This document shows, piece by piece, positions 7,730-15,322 of a stretch of 21,029 nucleotides of DNA. Below the pieces are notes generated by a model. The model made no database searches. It was not told where the DNA came from and saw nothing but the letters and a program-made list of their open reading frames with translations. The stretch lies in NCBI GenBank assembly GCA_002338655.1, contig DDIU01000025.1, forward strand, positions 1 to 21,029, read 5' to 3'. Made by a program: the position numbers and the translations under genes. The stretch's first letter is position 1. Each line of letters starts with the position of its first letter. This DNA is from Flammeovirgaceae bacterium UBA1842. GTDB lineage: Bacteria; Bacteroidota; Bacteroidia; Cytophagales; Cyclobacteriaceae.

Positions 7730-8758
7730 TCAATCCTCCTTATCAAAGTAGATTTTGTAATATTTCTGACCATTTTCATCTACTCCCTTTTCTATCTTAT
7801 TTCTATCACCGTGGATATACACATGAAAGTTTTTATCCAACTTCAGTACGCTTTTAAAGGTACGGGCCATCTTTTTTACGGCATTAGTAGAAATAGGGAA
7901 TTGGTCGGGTACGTTCATCACCGACAGATGATCTCCAGTAAAACTTTTGAACGACTGTTTTAAATCTTCGTCATAGATCACCTTATCCAAGTATTCCTGC
8001 TGATCATAGGTGTCTACATTTTTTAAATAATCTATCGATCGGTTTAATAGATCAATTTGGTCTGGCTTGCTGATATCAAATTCCTCAGATAGATTACTAC
8101 CGATGAACTCTTTGGTGACCTTCATCAATTCAGTAGTCTGGTAGTATTCATTGGAAATAAGCTCCACTTGTAAAAAATCGTCAATCCAGAATTTTGAATC
8201 ATTTCGAAGGCCGTTCTTATCAAAAACTATAATTTCATATTCATCATCGCCAACCCTGACGATGAGTGCGCCTTTATCCAGTCCATTGAGCTCAAAGCCC
8301 AATTCGTGCGATAAAGTATAGTTTTTGCTGCCTTGTTCTATTTTCAAGAAAGGCACATTGGTCTCGGATTTGAAAATCCCTATTGCTTCGCATTTCATTC
8401 CCGAATATACCAAATCAGAAAAGGAAACGATATTGAGGGCGCCTTCATTGATTTTGGGATGTACGGAGTGGGAGTAGAGCAATTTGGCTATGTCTTGTGA
8501 GGCCTCAAGAAATTCATCTGCATTTTCAAAGATCCTTTTGGTGCTGTGCAGGACTTCATTCAGGTTGGTGTCAGTAGGATGGCAGAACTTATACTTTTCG
8601 TCTGTTTTTAGCATACCTAGGAAGTATTTCAAATAATACTCCTCAGATTCTTCACTAATATCACTGGGGGCTTCTGACAGGGAATACTGCTCATCACGCA
8701 GTTTATTGCCTACATAATGCGTAATAATGGTGTTGATCTTGCTGTCTGAAATAATCAT
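7730..8758 (-). CDS. nucleoid-associated protein, NdpA/YejK family (37-kDa)
   Basis: This 342-residue protein matches the NA37 (NdpA/YejK) family in length and layout. It shows an N-terminal IITHYVGNKLRDEQYSLSE region, a central FSDLVYSGMKCEAIGIFKSE...FLKIEQG block with the Ile/Val-rich GALIVRVGDDEYEIIVFDK strand pair, a helical region with YYQTTELMKVTKEFI, and a C-terminal domain ending in KNFHVYIHGDRNKIEKG and KYYKIYF. Family members bind the nucleoid, and their exact role is poorly defined. Some are encoded near defence islands or are phage-inhibitor targets; no such evidence exists here beyond the nuclease-like gene about 1.1 kb away. The gene has its own putative promoter and is convergent with the methyltransferase. 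I saw nothing notable in the 200 bases between their stops. Confidence 0.85.
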   Translation of the reverse strand: MIISDSKINTIITHYVGNKLRDEQYSLSEAPSDISEESEEYYLKYFLGMLKTDEKYKFCHPTDTNLNEVLHSTKRIFENADEFLEASQDIAKLLYSHSVHPKINEGALNIVSFSDLVYSGMKCEAIGIFKSETNVPFLKIEQGSKNYTLSHELGFELNGLDKGALIVRVGDDEYEIIVFDKNGLRNDSKFWIDDFLQVELISNEYYQTTELMKVTKEFIGSNLSEEFDISKPDQIDLLNRSIDYLKNVDTYDQQEYLDKVIYDEDLKQSFKSFTGDHLSVMNVPDQFPISTNAVKKMARTFKSVLKLDKNFHVYIHGDRNKIEKGVDENGQKYYKIYFDKED

Positions 8759-8781
8759 GGAGTACTCGGCTTAATGAGGCG

Positions 8782-8810
8782 CAAATTTGTGGTATTAAAT
8801 ATTGAAACAA
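8782..8810 (-). promoter_or_regulatory. putative Bacteroidota promoter of the NdpA-family gene
   Basis: Read on the minus strand, TTG (8808-8810) is separated by 18 bases from CAAATTTG (8782-8789). This fits the phylum's TTG / TAnnTTTG arrangement with one mismatch. It lies 23 bases before the ATG at 8758 and abuts the terminator of the upstream lipoprotein gene. Confidence 0.4.
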
Positions 8811-8847
8811 AAAAAGAAGACCCAAAACCTCTGGATCTTCTTTTTTG
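8811..8847 (-). terminator. intrinsic terminator of the 8872-9408 lipoprotein gene
   Basis: AAAAGAAGACCC (about 8812-8823) pairs with GGATCTTCTTTT (8833-8844) with one C-A mismatch around a 9-base loop. It is flanked by A-runs on the left and T-runs on the right, so it can work in both directions. It begins 24 bases past the lipoprotein stop. Confidence 0.75.
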
Positions 8848-8871
8848 TTGACTATGTAAAGTTGTTATTAT

Positions 8872-9408
8872 TTATTCGCCATCAGCATCATTTGCTTTAT
8901 TAAGATAACCCATGAGTCCAGAAAAGTCACCATACATTACCTGGTTGGTTACTTTGCCTTCGTCATTAAAGTCATAGGACGCATACATATCCAATACTCC
9001 AGATCGGGCTTCGGTAGAGTCGGTAGCTGATTTCGTTACTTTCCATTGACCATAGTACCTAACTGATCCATCGACTTCTTTGGTATCTGCATTAACACCT
9101 GGAAGAAGGACTAAATCACCTATTAATTCAAAATCAAGCATGGCTAAGGTTTGTTTGTCTTCCTCTATGGCATCTGCAAGACTTACAGAATCCAATTCTG
9201 TACTAAATTGTGTGGGGTAAAAATAAAAACCATCGGCAAAAATCGAATAATCGGGAGTTTCATTTTGCCAGTTTTTAATGTCTTTTTTTACTGTTTCCGA
9301 ATTTCGCTTGAAAGCTTCTGTAGCCGGGTTCGGGCCTTCATCTTTCATTGATTTCTGGCAGCTAACTAATACTGCAGAAATGATTAAAATAGAAATAATT
9401 GATTTCAT
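8872..9408 (-). CDS. predicted lipoprotein with SnoaL/NTF2-like features
   Basis: This 178-residue lipoprotein has a signal sequence, MKSIISILIISAVLVSC, whose lipobox LVSC makes Cys17 the lipidated residue. The mature part has a helical opening (NPATEAFKRNSETVKKDIKNWQNE) followed by strands such as FADGFYFYP, AMLDFELIG, VRYYGQWKVTKS and SGVLDMYASYDFNDEGKVTNQVMYGDFSGL. The tyrosine-rich strands and the final FNDEGKVTNQ turn resemble NTF2/SnoaL-like folds often found in Bacteroidota lipoproteins. That fold call is an inference. It is monocistronic, with its own terminator. Confidence 0.78.
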   Translation of the reverse strand: MKSIISILIISAVLVSCQKSMKDEGPNPATEAFKRNSETVKKDIKNWQNETPDYSIFADGFYFYPTQFSTELDSVSLADAIEEDKQTLAMLDFELIGDLVLLPGVNADTKEVDGSVRYYGQWKVTKSATDSTEARSGVLDMYASYDFNDEGKVTNQVMYGDFSGLMGYLNKANDADGE

Positions 9409-9655
9409 GAGATATAAAGTTTTGGTTCAAGTTGAAAGTAAGGTAGTGATTAATCACAAGCGATACAACTACCTCACTGACAAAGGTTTAAATCGAGAAC
9501 TTATAATGTGGCGAGTAATAGGAGAGTGTTGATCTGGCTGTTATCATGGAGGCACTCTGATAATGAGTTATAAATTGGTGGCTTTGATTGTTGAAACTCT
9601 ACTCAATATTCGATCATTTCAAATGTCGAATAAAAATGAATAGGGGATTGAATTC

Positions 9656-9853
9656 TTAATTTTTACTGCAATTGTATCCATTACTTTCATAATCTTGCTT
9701 CTCACTTTCATTGCATGTGATTTCCACCAAGTTAATACCAAATTGTGAAGAGTATTTTGTGCATTCAAAACAAGTAAGTTCATTTTCTTTTTGGCAACTG
9801 GAAAGTAAAACCACAAACGTTATAGAAAGCAGAAACAAGAATATTTTATTCAT
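9656..9853 (-). CDS. small cysteine-rich lipoprotein
   Basis: Starting at ATG 9853 this encodes 65 residues: MNKIFLFLLSITFVVLLSSC is a lipoprotein signal with lipobox LSSC. The mature peptide carries four more cysteines (TCFEC, then ITC, then NC), enough for two disulfides or one metal site. Small Cys-rich lipoproteins with a CxxC and a QDYESNGYNC-like tail are common in Bacteroidota, and their role is unknown. An alternative ATG at 9877 adds eight residues and overlaps the nuclease-like gene's stop as ATGA, which would mean translational coupling. Either way it sits directly downstream of that gene on the same strand. Confidence 0.75.
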   Translation of the reverse strand: MNKIFLFLLSITFVVLLSSCQKENELTCFECTKYSSQFGINLVEITCNESEKQDYESNGYNCSKN

Positions 9854-9873
9854 AATAATATTTTTCAAAAACT

Positions 9874-11730
9874 TCATTTTCCAATAGCTTTTAAAATGCG
9901 GTCATGGTCAATTAAAACATCTCTCATTAAGAGTTTATAAGGAAAGGTCTTATGCTTCTTCGAAGATTTAAAGCCATCTAATATTGTGATTAAAGATGAT
10001 GCTGTTATTAGAGATAAATTTAATTCATATTCTAATTCCGTTTCATTAATAAACTCGTCACTGAATTCAGGTGCAATTAGAAGCGATTTAATAATCTGAT
10101 AGTTATTTTTTCTACCTAATTCAGCATAAGATTTCATCTGTCTGGAAACCGCAGAAAATTTATTGTAACCACTTTCTTTAATTGATTTACACTCTACTAA
10201 AATCAATTCGTTATTCCCCAAATTAAGAAGGATGTCAATTTTGTCTTTCTTTGTGCTAATTTCCTTGCGTAATGCTTCGTCAACGTTGAATCCAAGTTGA
10301 TTGAATATTTGCTTGGTGAGTTCTTCGAATTTGATGCCTATTTCAGCTTCTTTGATAATAATACCATTTTCTTTTAATGTTTTATAATCCCTATAACCAA
10401 CATGTACATAATTCTCCAAATAAAGATTGTCCGCATCTTTATAGGCATGTAAAATGTTCTCAATATCATTTCCTCGAGTTGTAATATTTTTTGATTTACA
10501 AAATTTATCAATATCGGTGGATGTAATTAGGTCTAAAATATCTCTTGGTTTAATATTATAATCTAGTAAAATACTGCTCATAAGAATATTCTCGTCTTGA
10601 ATTTCAAATTCAAGTTTGACTTGATTGTTTAATTTAGGAAGTACTTCGCCCAGATCTTTTAATAATTTGTCATACCCATCAACGGAAATTCCAATTTTTT
10701 CGTCCTTTTCAATTTGGTTGAAGTATTCTATTAAACTCATTACTTTTTGCTCAACAGTAGAACCTTTTAGAATGCCTTCATTCTTCATATTATTGGTCCA
10801 AAATTCATTCAAATATGCCTTTATATCGTTGAGCGAAGTTCCATCTTTATGTATATCTTGTGTAATTGCATTTGTGAATGATACCCCGTTGTTGATAATA
10901 GACTTGATTTTATCGTCAAAACTTTTTTTCCAGTCAATATTATACCTTCTACAGATCAGATTAATCTGGGGCTCCCTTAGTAGTCTTAACACTCTTCTAA
11001 AATATTTGTCTGCGACTTCTTTCCCACGTATTTTTCTTAAAACATTTACAATTTCATCTGCTACATAAATTGTGTTGGATTTTTTAGCGTGGAATATGAT
11101 ACCCAGTGATTTTAAATCATTTATAACAGTGTCAATCTCTAACTTATCTACTGGCAGTATTCTATAATTGATCAATTTTACTTCTTCATGGGATAAACCA
11201 AGAACAGATGATAGTCTTAATAAAATGGAAAGTTCATCATCAGTTATTTTAGGTTCTCTATTGTTATCCAAATCATTGTAATAGGCAGTATGAAGACATG
11301 ATTCATATATCTTATAATCCCTCTTTTTACTATCATCTAGTTCGGATTTAGGATTTTCTAGTTCCTTTTCAAGTTGTTTAGTTTTTGTCTTTATGGTTTT
11401 GAGTTCGGTATCATATAATCGTGAAAACCAATCTTGTTTCATAATGCAATTACCATCTCTGGTTATAATATCAATCAGTATATCCAATTGCGAGGAAGTG
11501 TTTACAAATTCTGTTTTAATCAACTTAAAATATTCATCTGTTATTAAATCGAATATTTTGGATATAACGACATTATCTAAATTTTTAAGACCAGATTTAT
11601 CAGTGTCAGAAATTAGTTTTTCGATTAATTTTGAATTCTTTGGGTTATTACTAATAATAATATCTATTATCTTGATGAAAGAATTTTTCTCAAGTGAATT
11701 AAGATTATTTAAAATTTTTTCAAGCTTCAT
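9874..11730 (-). CDS. PD-(D/E)XK (Mrr-like) nuclease-domain protein with long helical N terminus
   Basis: The 618-residue protein ends in a restriction-endonuclease-type core. GIKFEELTKQIFNQLGFNV (about 465-483) is the first helix. Then KDKIDILL gives Asp499, and ELILVECKS gives Glu513 and Lys515, the D...ExK active site. The motif order is that of Mrr-type enzymes that cut DNA. The first 450 residues are mostly helical and rich in Lys, Ile, Asn and Leu. They include a charged likely coiled coil (about 115-145) and two stretches that look like SAP-type helical DNA-binding modules (around 240-275 and 395-430); this reading is tentative. The gene is visibly more AT-rich than nhaP2 or mnmE, which hints at transfer. 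No methylase partner is present, so it may be a stand-alone defence or DNA-processing nuclease. Confidence 0.75.
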   Translation of the reverse strand: MKLEKILNNLNSLEKNSFIKIIDIIISNNPKNSKLIEKLISDTDKSGLKNLDNVVISKIFDLITDEYFKLIKTEFVNTSSQLDILIDIITRDGNCIMKQDWFSRLYDTELKTIKTKTKQLEKELENPKSELDDSKKRDYKIYESCLHTAYYNDLDNNREPKITDDELSILLRLSSVLGLSHEEVKLINYRILPVDKLEIDTVINDLKSLGIIFHAKKSNTIYVADEIVNVLRKIRGKEVADKYFRRVLRLLREPQINLICRRYNIDWKKSFDDKIKSIINNGVSFTNAITQDIHKDGTSLNDIKAYLNEFWTNNMKNEGILKGSTVEQKVMSLIEYFNQIEKDEKIGISVDGYDKLLKDLGEVLPKLNNQVKLEFEIQDENILMSSILLDYNIKPRDILDLITSTDIDKFCKSKNITTRGNDIENILHAYKDADNLYLENYVHVGYRDYKTLKENGIIIKEAEIGIKFEELTKQIFNQLGFNVDEALRKEISTKKDKIDILLNLGNNELILVECKSIKESGYNKFSAVSRQMKSYAELGRKNNYQIIKSLLIAPEFSDEFINETELEYELNLSLITASSLITILDGFKSSKKHKTFPYKLLMRDVLIDHDRILKAIGK

Positions 11731-11907
11731 AGCATAAATTGTTAAGACTTTATTTATCCCTAAAGGTATAAACTAGGTTAAGGTACTTTTTTTGATAATG
11801 ATGAGCAATGAAAGTGCAATAATATATTGGAATTAGAGTATTTATAACTGATAATCAACAAGTTAGGACCGTACCTCCCTCACAACAACAAAACCCAAGT
11901 CTAACTA

Positions 11908-13002
11908 CTAACTACCATCTACTAAATATAACTCCTTAACCTCACCCGAAAGTGTGCCCTTGAAGTAACCCTCCGAGCTCCATTTCAATACTTCTCCATT
12001 TTCTCCATTTTTTATGCTCGTATCTACCCCGAAGATCTTGTGGTTGAACCGTGTGATCACACTGTCAAAAGAACAATGGCCAACAATGGCATGATTAGCC
12101 GTGTAATAAGTTAGAACAGAGTCGATGGATTGTTCTGTGAAATTGTCATCACGGAAATAACCTCGGTACCAAATAGGGCCACTACTGCGGTACATTAATT
12201 CCAAAAATTTATCGCTCAGTATTTCATCTCTTTTACGACCAAGAATTTGACTCTCAAATGTTCGATTGATTTTTTCTATGGAGACGTTGTTATTCACTAG
12301 CATAGGGGAGAACCCTCCATGAGCGAATATCATATCGTTGATTTTGATCGCCACTGGCTTTGACCGTAACCACTGACCTAGCACCGTATTGGCTGAATAT
12401 AGCTGGTCATACGTGATGTTGGTCAACTTCTCAGTGGTTTTATACTTCTCATTGATATACCTTAGGTCGTTGTTAAGCACCATCACTTCATGATTACCAA
12501 GTATATAATGCACTTGGCCACCGGCTTGTTTGGCTTGCTTTTCCAGACCGAAAATATGCCAAAGCACTTCCGTTACTTTATCGCCCCGGTCAAACACATC
12601 GCCCACAATCACCAAATGTCCACTGCCATAACTCCAATTCAACTCCTTGTCGATAATGCCATTGGCTTGTAGTAATCGAATATACAAGTCGTATTGCCCA
12701 TGGATATCACTCAAGGCTACTAAACTGTCAACGCCCGTATATACTTGACCATAGTCCATTTGTGCAGAATAGTCCTTTTTTAGATCAGCTAATCCGAACT
12801 TAAAATTGAATTTGGATTGCAATTGCGGGAAATTTTCAGGCGTGATCACCTTTTGAATTAAGGTGCTGTCTTCTGTCCACATGCCAACAATATTTGCTTC
12901 CACTTGGAAGAAATATGGGCCGTCATTATAGATTTGATTAGCATCATTGCTGGTAAATAAAGCTGCAAAAAGAGGAAAGAGAATTAGTGAAATGATATAC
13001 AT
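11908..13002 (-). CDS. Shewanella-like PPP-family metallophosphatase (Shelph), probably exported
   Basis: This 364-residue protein has every metal-binding motif of calcineurin-like/PPP phosphatases: SDIHGQYD (Asp99, His101), GDVFDRGD (Asp135), GNHE (Asn170, His171), FAHGG (His228) and VGHC (His309). The spacing and extras such as WYRG (278-281) fit the Shewanella-like protein phosphatase group, known in bacteria, plants and protists and reported to act on phospho-tyrosine or small phosphoesters. The N terminus MYIISLILFPLFAALF is a likely signal peptide, placing the enzyme in the periplasm. The 91-93-bp palindromic array lies immediately upstream of its start region. A short TACTAACTAC-type degenerate repeat follows its stop. 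Confidence 0.88.
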   Translation of the reverse strand: MYIISLILFPLFAALFTSNDANQIYNDGPYFFQVEANIVGMWTEDSTLIQKVITPENFPQLQSKFNFKFGLADLKKDYSAQMDYGQVYTGVDSLVALSDIHGQYDLYIRLLQANGIIDKELNWSYGSGHLVIVGDVFDRGDKVTEVLWHIFGLEKQAKQAGGQVHYILGNHEVMVLNNDLRYINEKYKTTEKLTNITYDQLYSANTVLGQWLRSKPVAIKINDMIFAHGGFSPMLVNNNVSIEKINRTFESQILGRKRDEILSDKFLELMYRSSGPIWYRGYFRDDNFTEQSIDSVLTYYTANHAIVGHCSFDSVITRFNHKIFGVDTSIKNGENGEVLKWSSEGYFKGTLSGEVKELYLVDGS

Positions 13003-13041
13003 GTTGGAAATTTAGCATGGAGACGGATAGAATACAAATAT

Positions 13042-13395
13042 TAACCGTAGAGTCCGCGGAGATACGCAGTGACTTGCTAACCCAACTCTGTGCTTCTCTG
13101 TGAACTCTGCGGTAAAAAAAGCTGTCTAAGAATAACCGCAGAGTCCGCGGAGTTTCGCAGAGAATTACCTAATCTAACTCTGTGCTTCTCTGTGAACTCA
13201 GTGGTAAAAATAAGCTGACTAAGAATAACCGCAGAGTCCGCGGAGTTTCGCAGAGGCTTACCTAACCCAACTCTGTGTTTCTCTGTGAACTCAGTGGTAA
13301 ATTTAAGCTGACTATGACTAACCGAAGAGACCGCGGAGTTACGCAGAGACTTACCTAATCTAACTCTGTGCTTCTCTGTGTGCTCAGTGGTAAAT
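13042..13395. repeat. tandem array of four 91-93-bp imperfect palindromic units
   Basis: Units start at 13042, 13133, 13226 and 13319, each with TAACCG then AGAG. Within a unit a left arm, CCGCAGAGTCCGCGGAG then TTTCGCAGAG, is mirrored by a right arm, CTCTGTGCTTCTCTGTGAAC then TCAGTGG. Roughly two thirds of positions in the 27-base arms are complementary. Units differ at scattered sites, and the middles (ACTTACCTAAYCYA) are well conserved. The array fills the gap between the phosphatase start and the TPR gene's stop. It has the same plan as the 4539-4993 array but unrelated sequence. There are no short direct repeats with unique spacers, so it is not CRISPR. Confidence 0.9.
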
Positions 13396-13427
13396 AAAAA
13401 GTGGAATTAAATTCTATCCACCAATCA

Positions 13428-15020
13428 CTAAACTTCAATGTCGTTGATATTATCTTCAGGCTTGTTCAATTCTATTGAAATATCTTTTAATACAAGGGCG
13501 ATCTTGTCACTGGTGTTTTGTAGTTCTTGAAGAATTTTCTCATTTTCATTTGAGTCAAAACGCTCATCTTTTATCATATTGAGTAACCCCATAAGCGAAA
13601 CGAAAGGCGCACGAATATTATGAGCAAGATCATGTTGGTAACTTCGGATCTGATCTAGAGATTTTTCAAGTTCCATAGTACGTGCAGCTACTAGTGATTC
13701 GAGATTATTGTTAAATTCAGTGATTTTACGATTTCTCTCTTCCAACAGCGCGTGCTGATCAATGATCTTGTCACGTTGACTTTCTACTTCTTCTTTTTGT
13801 AGCGCAATGATTTTTGCAGCTTCTATTTTCCTTTTATCTCCTTGGTAGAGGACAATCGCTAAAATAATAATCATCGCCAGCACGCCATAAAGAAGGAAGC
13901 GTTGCGTTTGTTCTGAATTAAGTTGGGTTTGTTGCTCAGCTATTTTTATGTTTTTAATCTCTTGTTGGTTAGCAAAAGCAATGCTATCAGCTGCGGCCTG
14001 TTTTTCATATTTGTATTTGTAACCTTGCCTTATAACCTCCTTCTTATTTGCCTCACTTTGTAAACTATCACGAGTAGTCATATGTAATTCCAGCAGACTT
14101 AATGCTTTTTTGTAGTTATTTAATGCCTTGTGGCATAAGTATAAGATATTCGCAGCATCGCTGATGCCATTATTTAACCCGTTCTTTTGTGCCATATCAA
14201 GTGCCTCGTTGACATAACTTATGGTACGTGTGTAATTGCCTTGATCATAATAGAGAATACCCAAATTATTTAGTGCATCTACCATTGCACCTTTATCGCC
14301 TATTTTTTCTAGTATTTCTAAACTCTTATTATAGTATTCTAAACCTTTCTCTAGCTCATTACGATCAGAATAGATATGTCCAAGGCTATTGTAGGCATAG
14401 GCCTGTTCTCTTTGAAACCCTAATTTTTCTGATATACTTAAAGCGATATTGAAAAACTCCATGGCTTTTTCGGGGTTGTCGTTTAAATACAGTGACCCAA
14501 GGTTGTGGTATGAAGCCACAAATGTTTTTTGAATTTCCACGTTTTTATTATACCCATTTATCCTTTTGATAAATTCAATGGCTTTTGTGTAATTCTCAAT
14601 GGCTTCCTTGCGATGGCCCTGATTATCATTGATCATTCCAATATTATTCAAAGTGGCCGCTATACCCAAAGTATCATTTATCTGTTCTTTTATTTTCAAA
14701 CTTTGATAGAAGTAGTCCATGGCCTTGGCATAATTGCCAATCATATAAAATGAAGTGCCTTGGGTGTTTCTGGCAACTGCCATCTCTTTTTTTAAATTCC
14801 TTTCTTTAGCAAATTCATAATGCAGTTGTGCATAGTAAAAAGCACTGTCGGGTTCAGAAAACAAAAAGCCTTCCCATGCTAATTGATTGATGCTTTTTAA
14901 GCGTAGGCTGTCAGACAGGTCAGTGTTTTCCCAATTTTCCCTTAAACTGTCTGTATTTTCCTGCGCCTCAATGACATGAAAAAGGCATAAAAAACCAACA
15001 AGTAAGCATGCTCTCATCAT
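13428..15020 (-). CDS. TPR sensor protein ending in a histidine-kinase DHp domain, no ATPase domain
   Basis: This 530-residue membrane protein has a signal peptide (residues 1-19), about seven tetratricopeptide repeats in the periplasmic part (about 60-320, for example AKAMDYFYQSLKIKEQ and ALNNLGILYYDQGNYTRTI), one membrane span (about 374-393), and a long coiled coil (395-460). It ends with a DHp-type helix pair: SYQHDLAHNIRAPFVSLMGLL with candidate phospho-accepting His467, and a second helix KILQELQNTSDKIALVLKDI. The protein stops there. The N, G1 and G2 boxes of the HATPase domain, normally about 150 further residues, are absent, and the downstream DNA is a repeat array. It may be a phosphotransfer or dimerisation partner of a separate kinase, or a pseudokinase. 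The frame is intact, so decay is not obvious. Confidence 0.85.
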   Translation of the reverse strand: MMRACLLVGFLCLFHVIEAQENTDSLRENWENTDLSDSLRLKSINQLAWEGFLFSEPDSAFYYAQLHYEFAKERNLKKEMAVARNTQGTSFYMIGNYAKAMDYFYQSLKIKEQINDTLGIAATLNNIGMINDNQGHRKEAIENYTKAIEFIKRINGYNKNVEIQKTFVASYHNLGSLYLNDNPEKAMEFFNIALSISEKLGFQREQAYAYNSLGHIYSDRNELEKGLEYYNKSLEILEKIGDKGAMVDALNNLGILYYDQGNYTRTISYVNEALDMAQKNGLNNGISDAANILYLCHKALNNYKKALSLLELHMTTRDSLQSEANKKEVIRQGYKYKYEKQAAADSIAFANQQEIKNIKIAEQQTQLNSEQTQRFLLYGVLAMIIILAIVLYQGDKRKIEAAKIIALQKEEVESQRDKIIDQHALLEERNRKITEFNNNLESLVAARTMELEKSLDQIRSYQHDLAHNIRAPFVSLMGLLNMIKDERFDSNENEKILQELQNTSDKIALVLKDISIELNKPEDNINDIEV

Positions 15021-15034
15021 ACTATATTAAAGAT

Positions 15035-15064
15035 TTATTTGCCAATACAAAACTTACTAAAGAT
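15035..15064 (-). mobile_element. distal attachment-site-like copy of the mnmE 3' end
   Basis: Read on the minus strand this encodes IFSKFCIGK and a stop, the same nine residues that end MnmE at 16096-16125. It differs at five of 30 bases, all synonymous (ATA/ATC, AGC/AGT, GGG/GGC, AAG/AAA, TAG/TAA). The unbroken identical core is AAGTTTTGTATTGG (15042-15055 and 16103-16116). It is preceded in frame by a stop codon, so it is not part of a gene here. The 3' end of mnmE is a known integration site (SGI1-type islands), so this is best read as one end of an integrated element. Confidence 0.75.
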
Positions 15065-15215
15065 TTATAGATTCTGCCAACTTCTTGGTTTCCTGATTAT
15101 GGTTCTTAGGTTTTTGATGAAGATAGAGACCTAAATATTCCTTTTTCTTCTTGTTGTTAATAGGGCTATAATGTTGAAGGTAGTAGGAGAGTTCACTGGA
15201 CTTTAATTCTTCGTT
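15057..15215 (-). pseudogene. truncated N-terminal fragment of a Bacteroidota tyrosine recombinase
   Basis: The minus-strand frame, between an upstream TAA and a TAG at 15057-15059, encodes about 52 residues. They include SYYLQHYSPI, KKKKEYLGLYLHQKPKN and HNQETKKLAESI. This pattern matches, from memory, the N-terminal arm-binding region of Bacteroidota phage-type integrases, which carry an EYLGLYL..KPKN..NKET..LAE.I stretch just after a short beta hairpin. There is no start codon, and the core-binding and catalytic (R..H-x-x-R..Y) domains are missing. Similarity ends at AESI, right where the mnmE-like copy begins. It looks like the relic of the enzyme that placed the element. Confidence 0.65.
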
Positions 15216-15322
15216 TTAAGATGTATTATTGCACCTCTTGAACTCATGTGTTAAATTAGAACTTAAACATGGTTTAACGAAGGTTTTTTATTAAATTAAA
15301 TCAAGAGTAAATTTCAGAACAG

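Noticed and set aside
9541..9563. Inverted repeat TTATCA / TGATAA as a terminator or operator
   Set aside because: Only 6 bp with an 11-base loop in AT-rich DNA, no T-run and no clear relation to a gene start.
13042..13395. Possible CRISPR array because of regular spacing
   Set aside because: Whole 91-93-bp units are similar to each other. There are no unique spacers between short identical repeats, and no cas genes are nearby.
15035..15064. Chance similarity to the mnmE end
   Set aside because: Nine identical codons plus a stop in one frame, with only synonymous differences, lying just downstream of mnmE and next to an integrase-like fragment, is too specific for chance.
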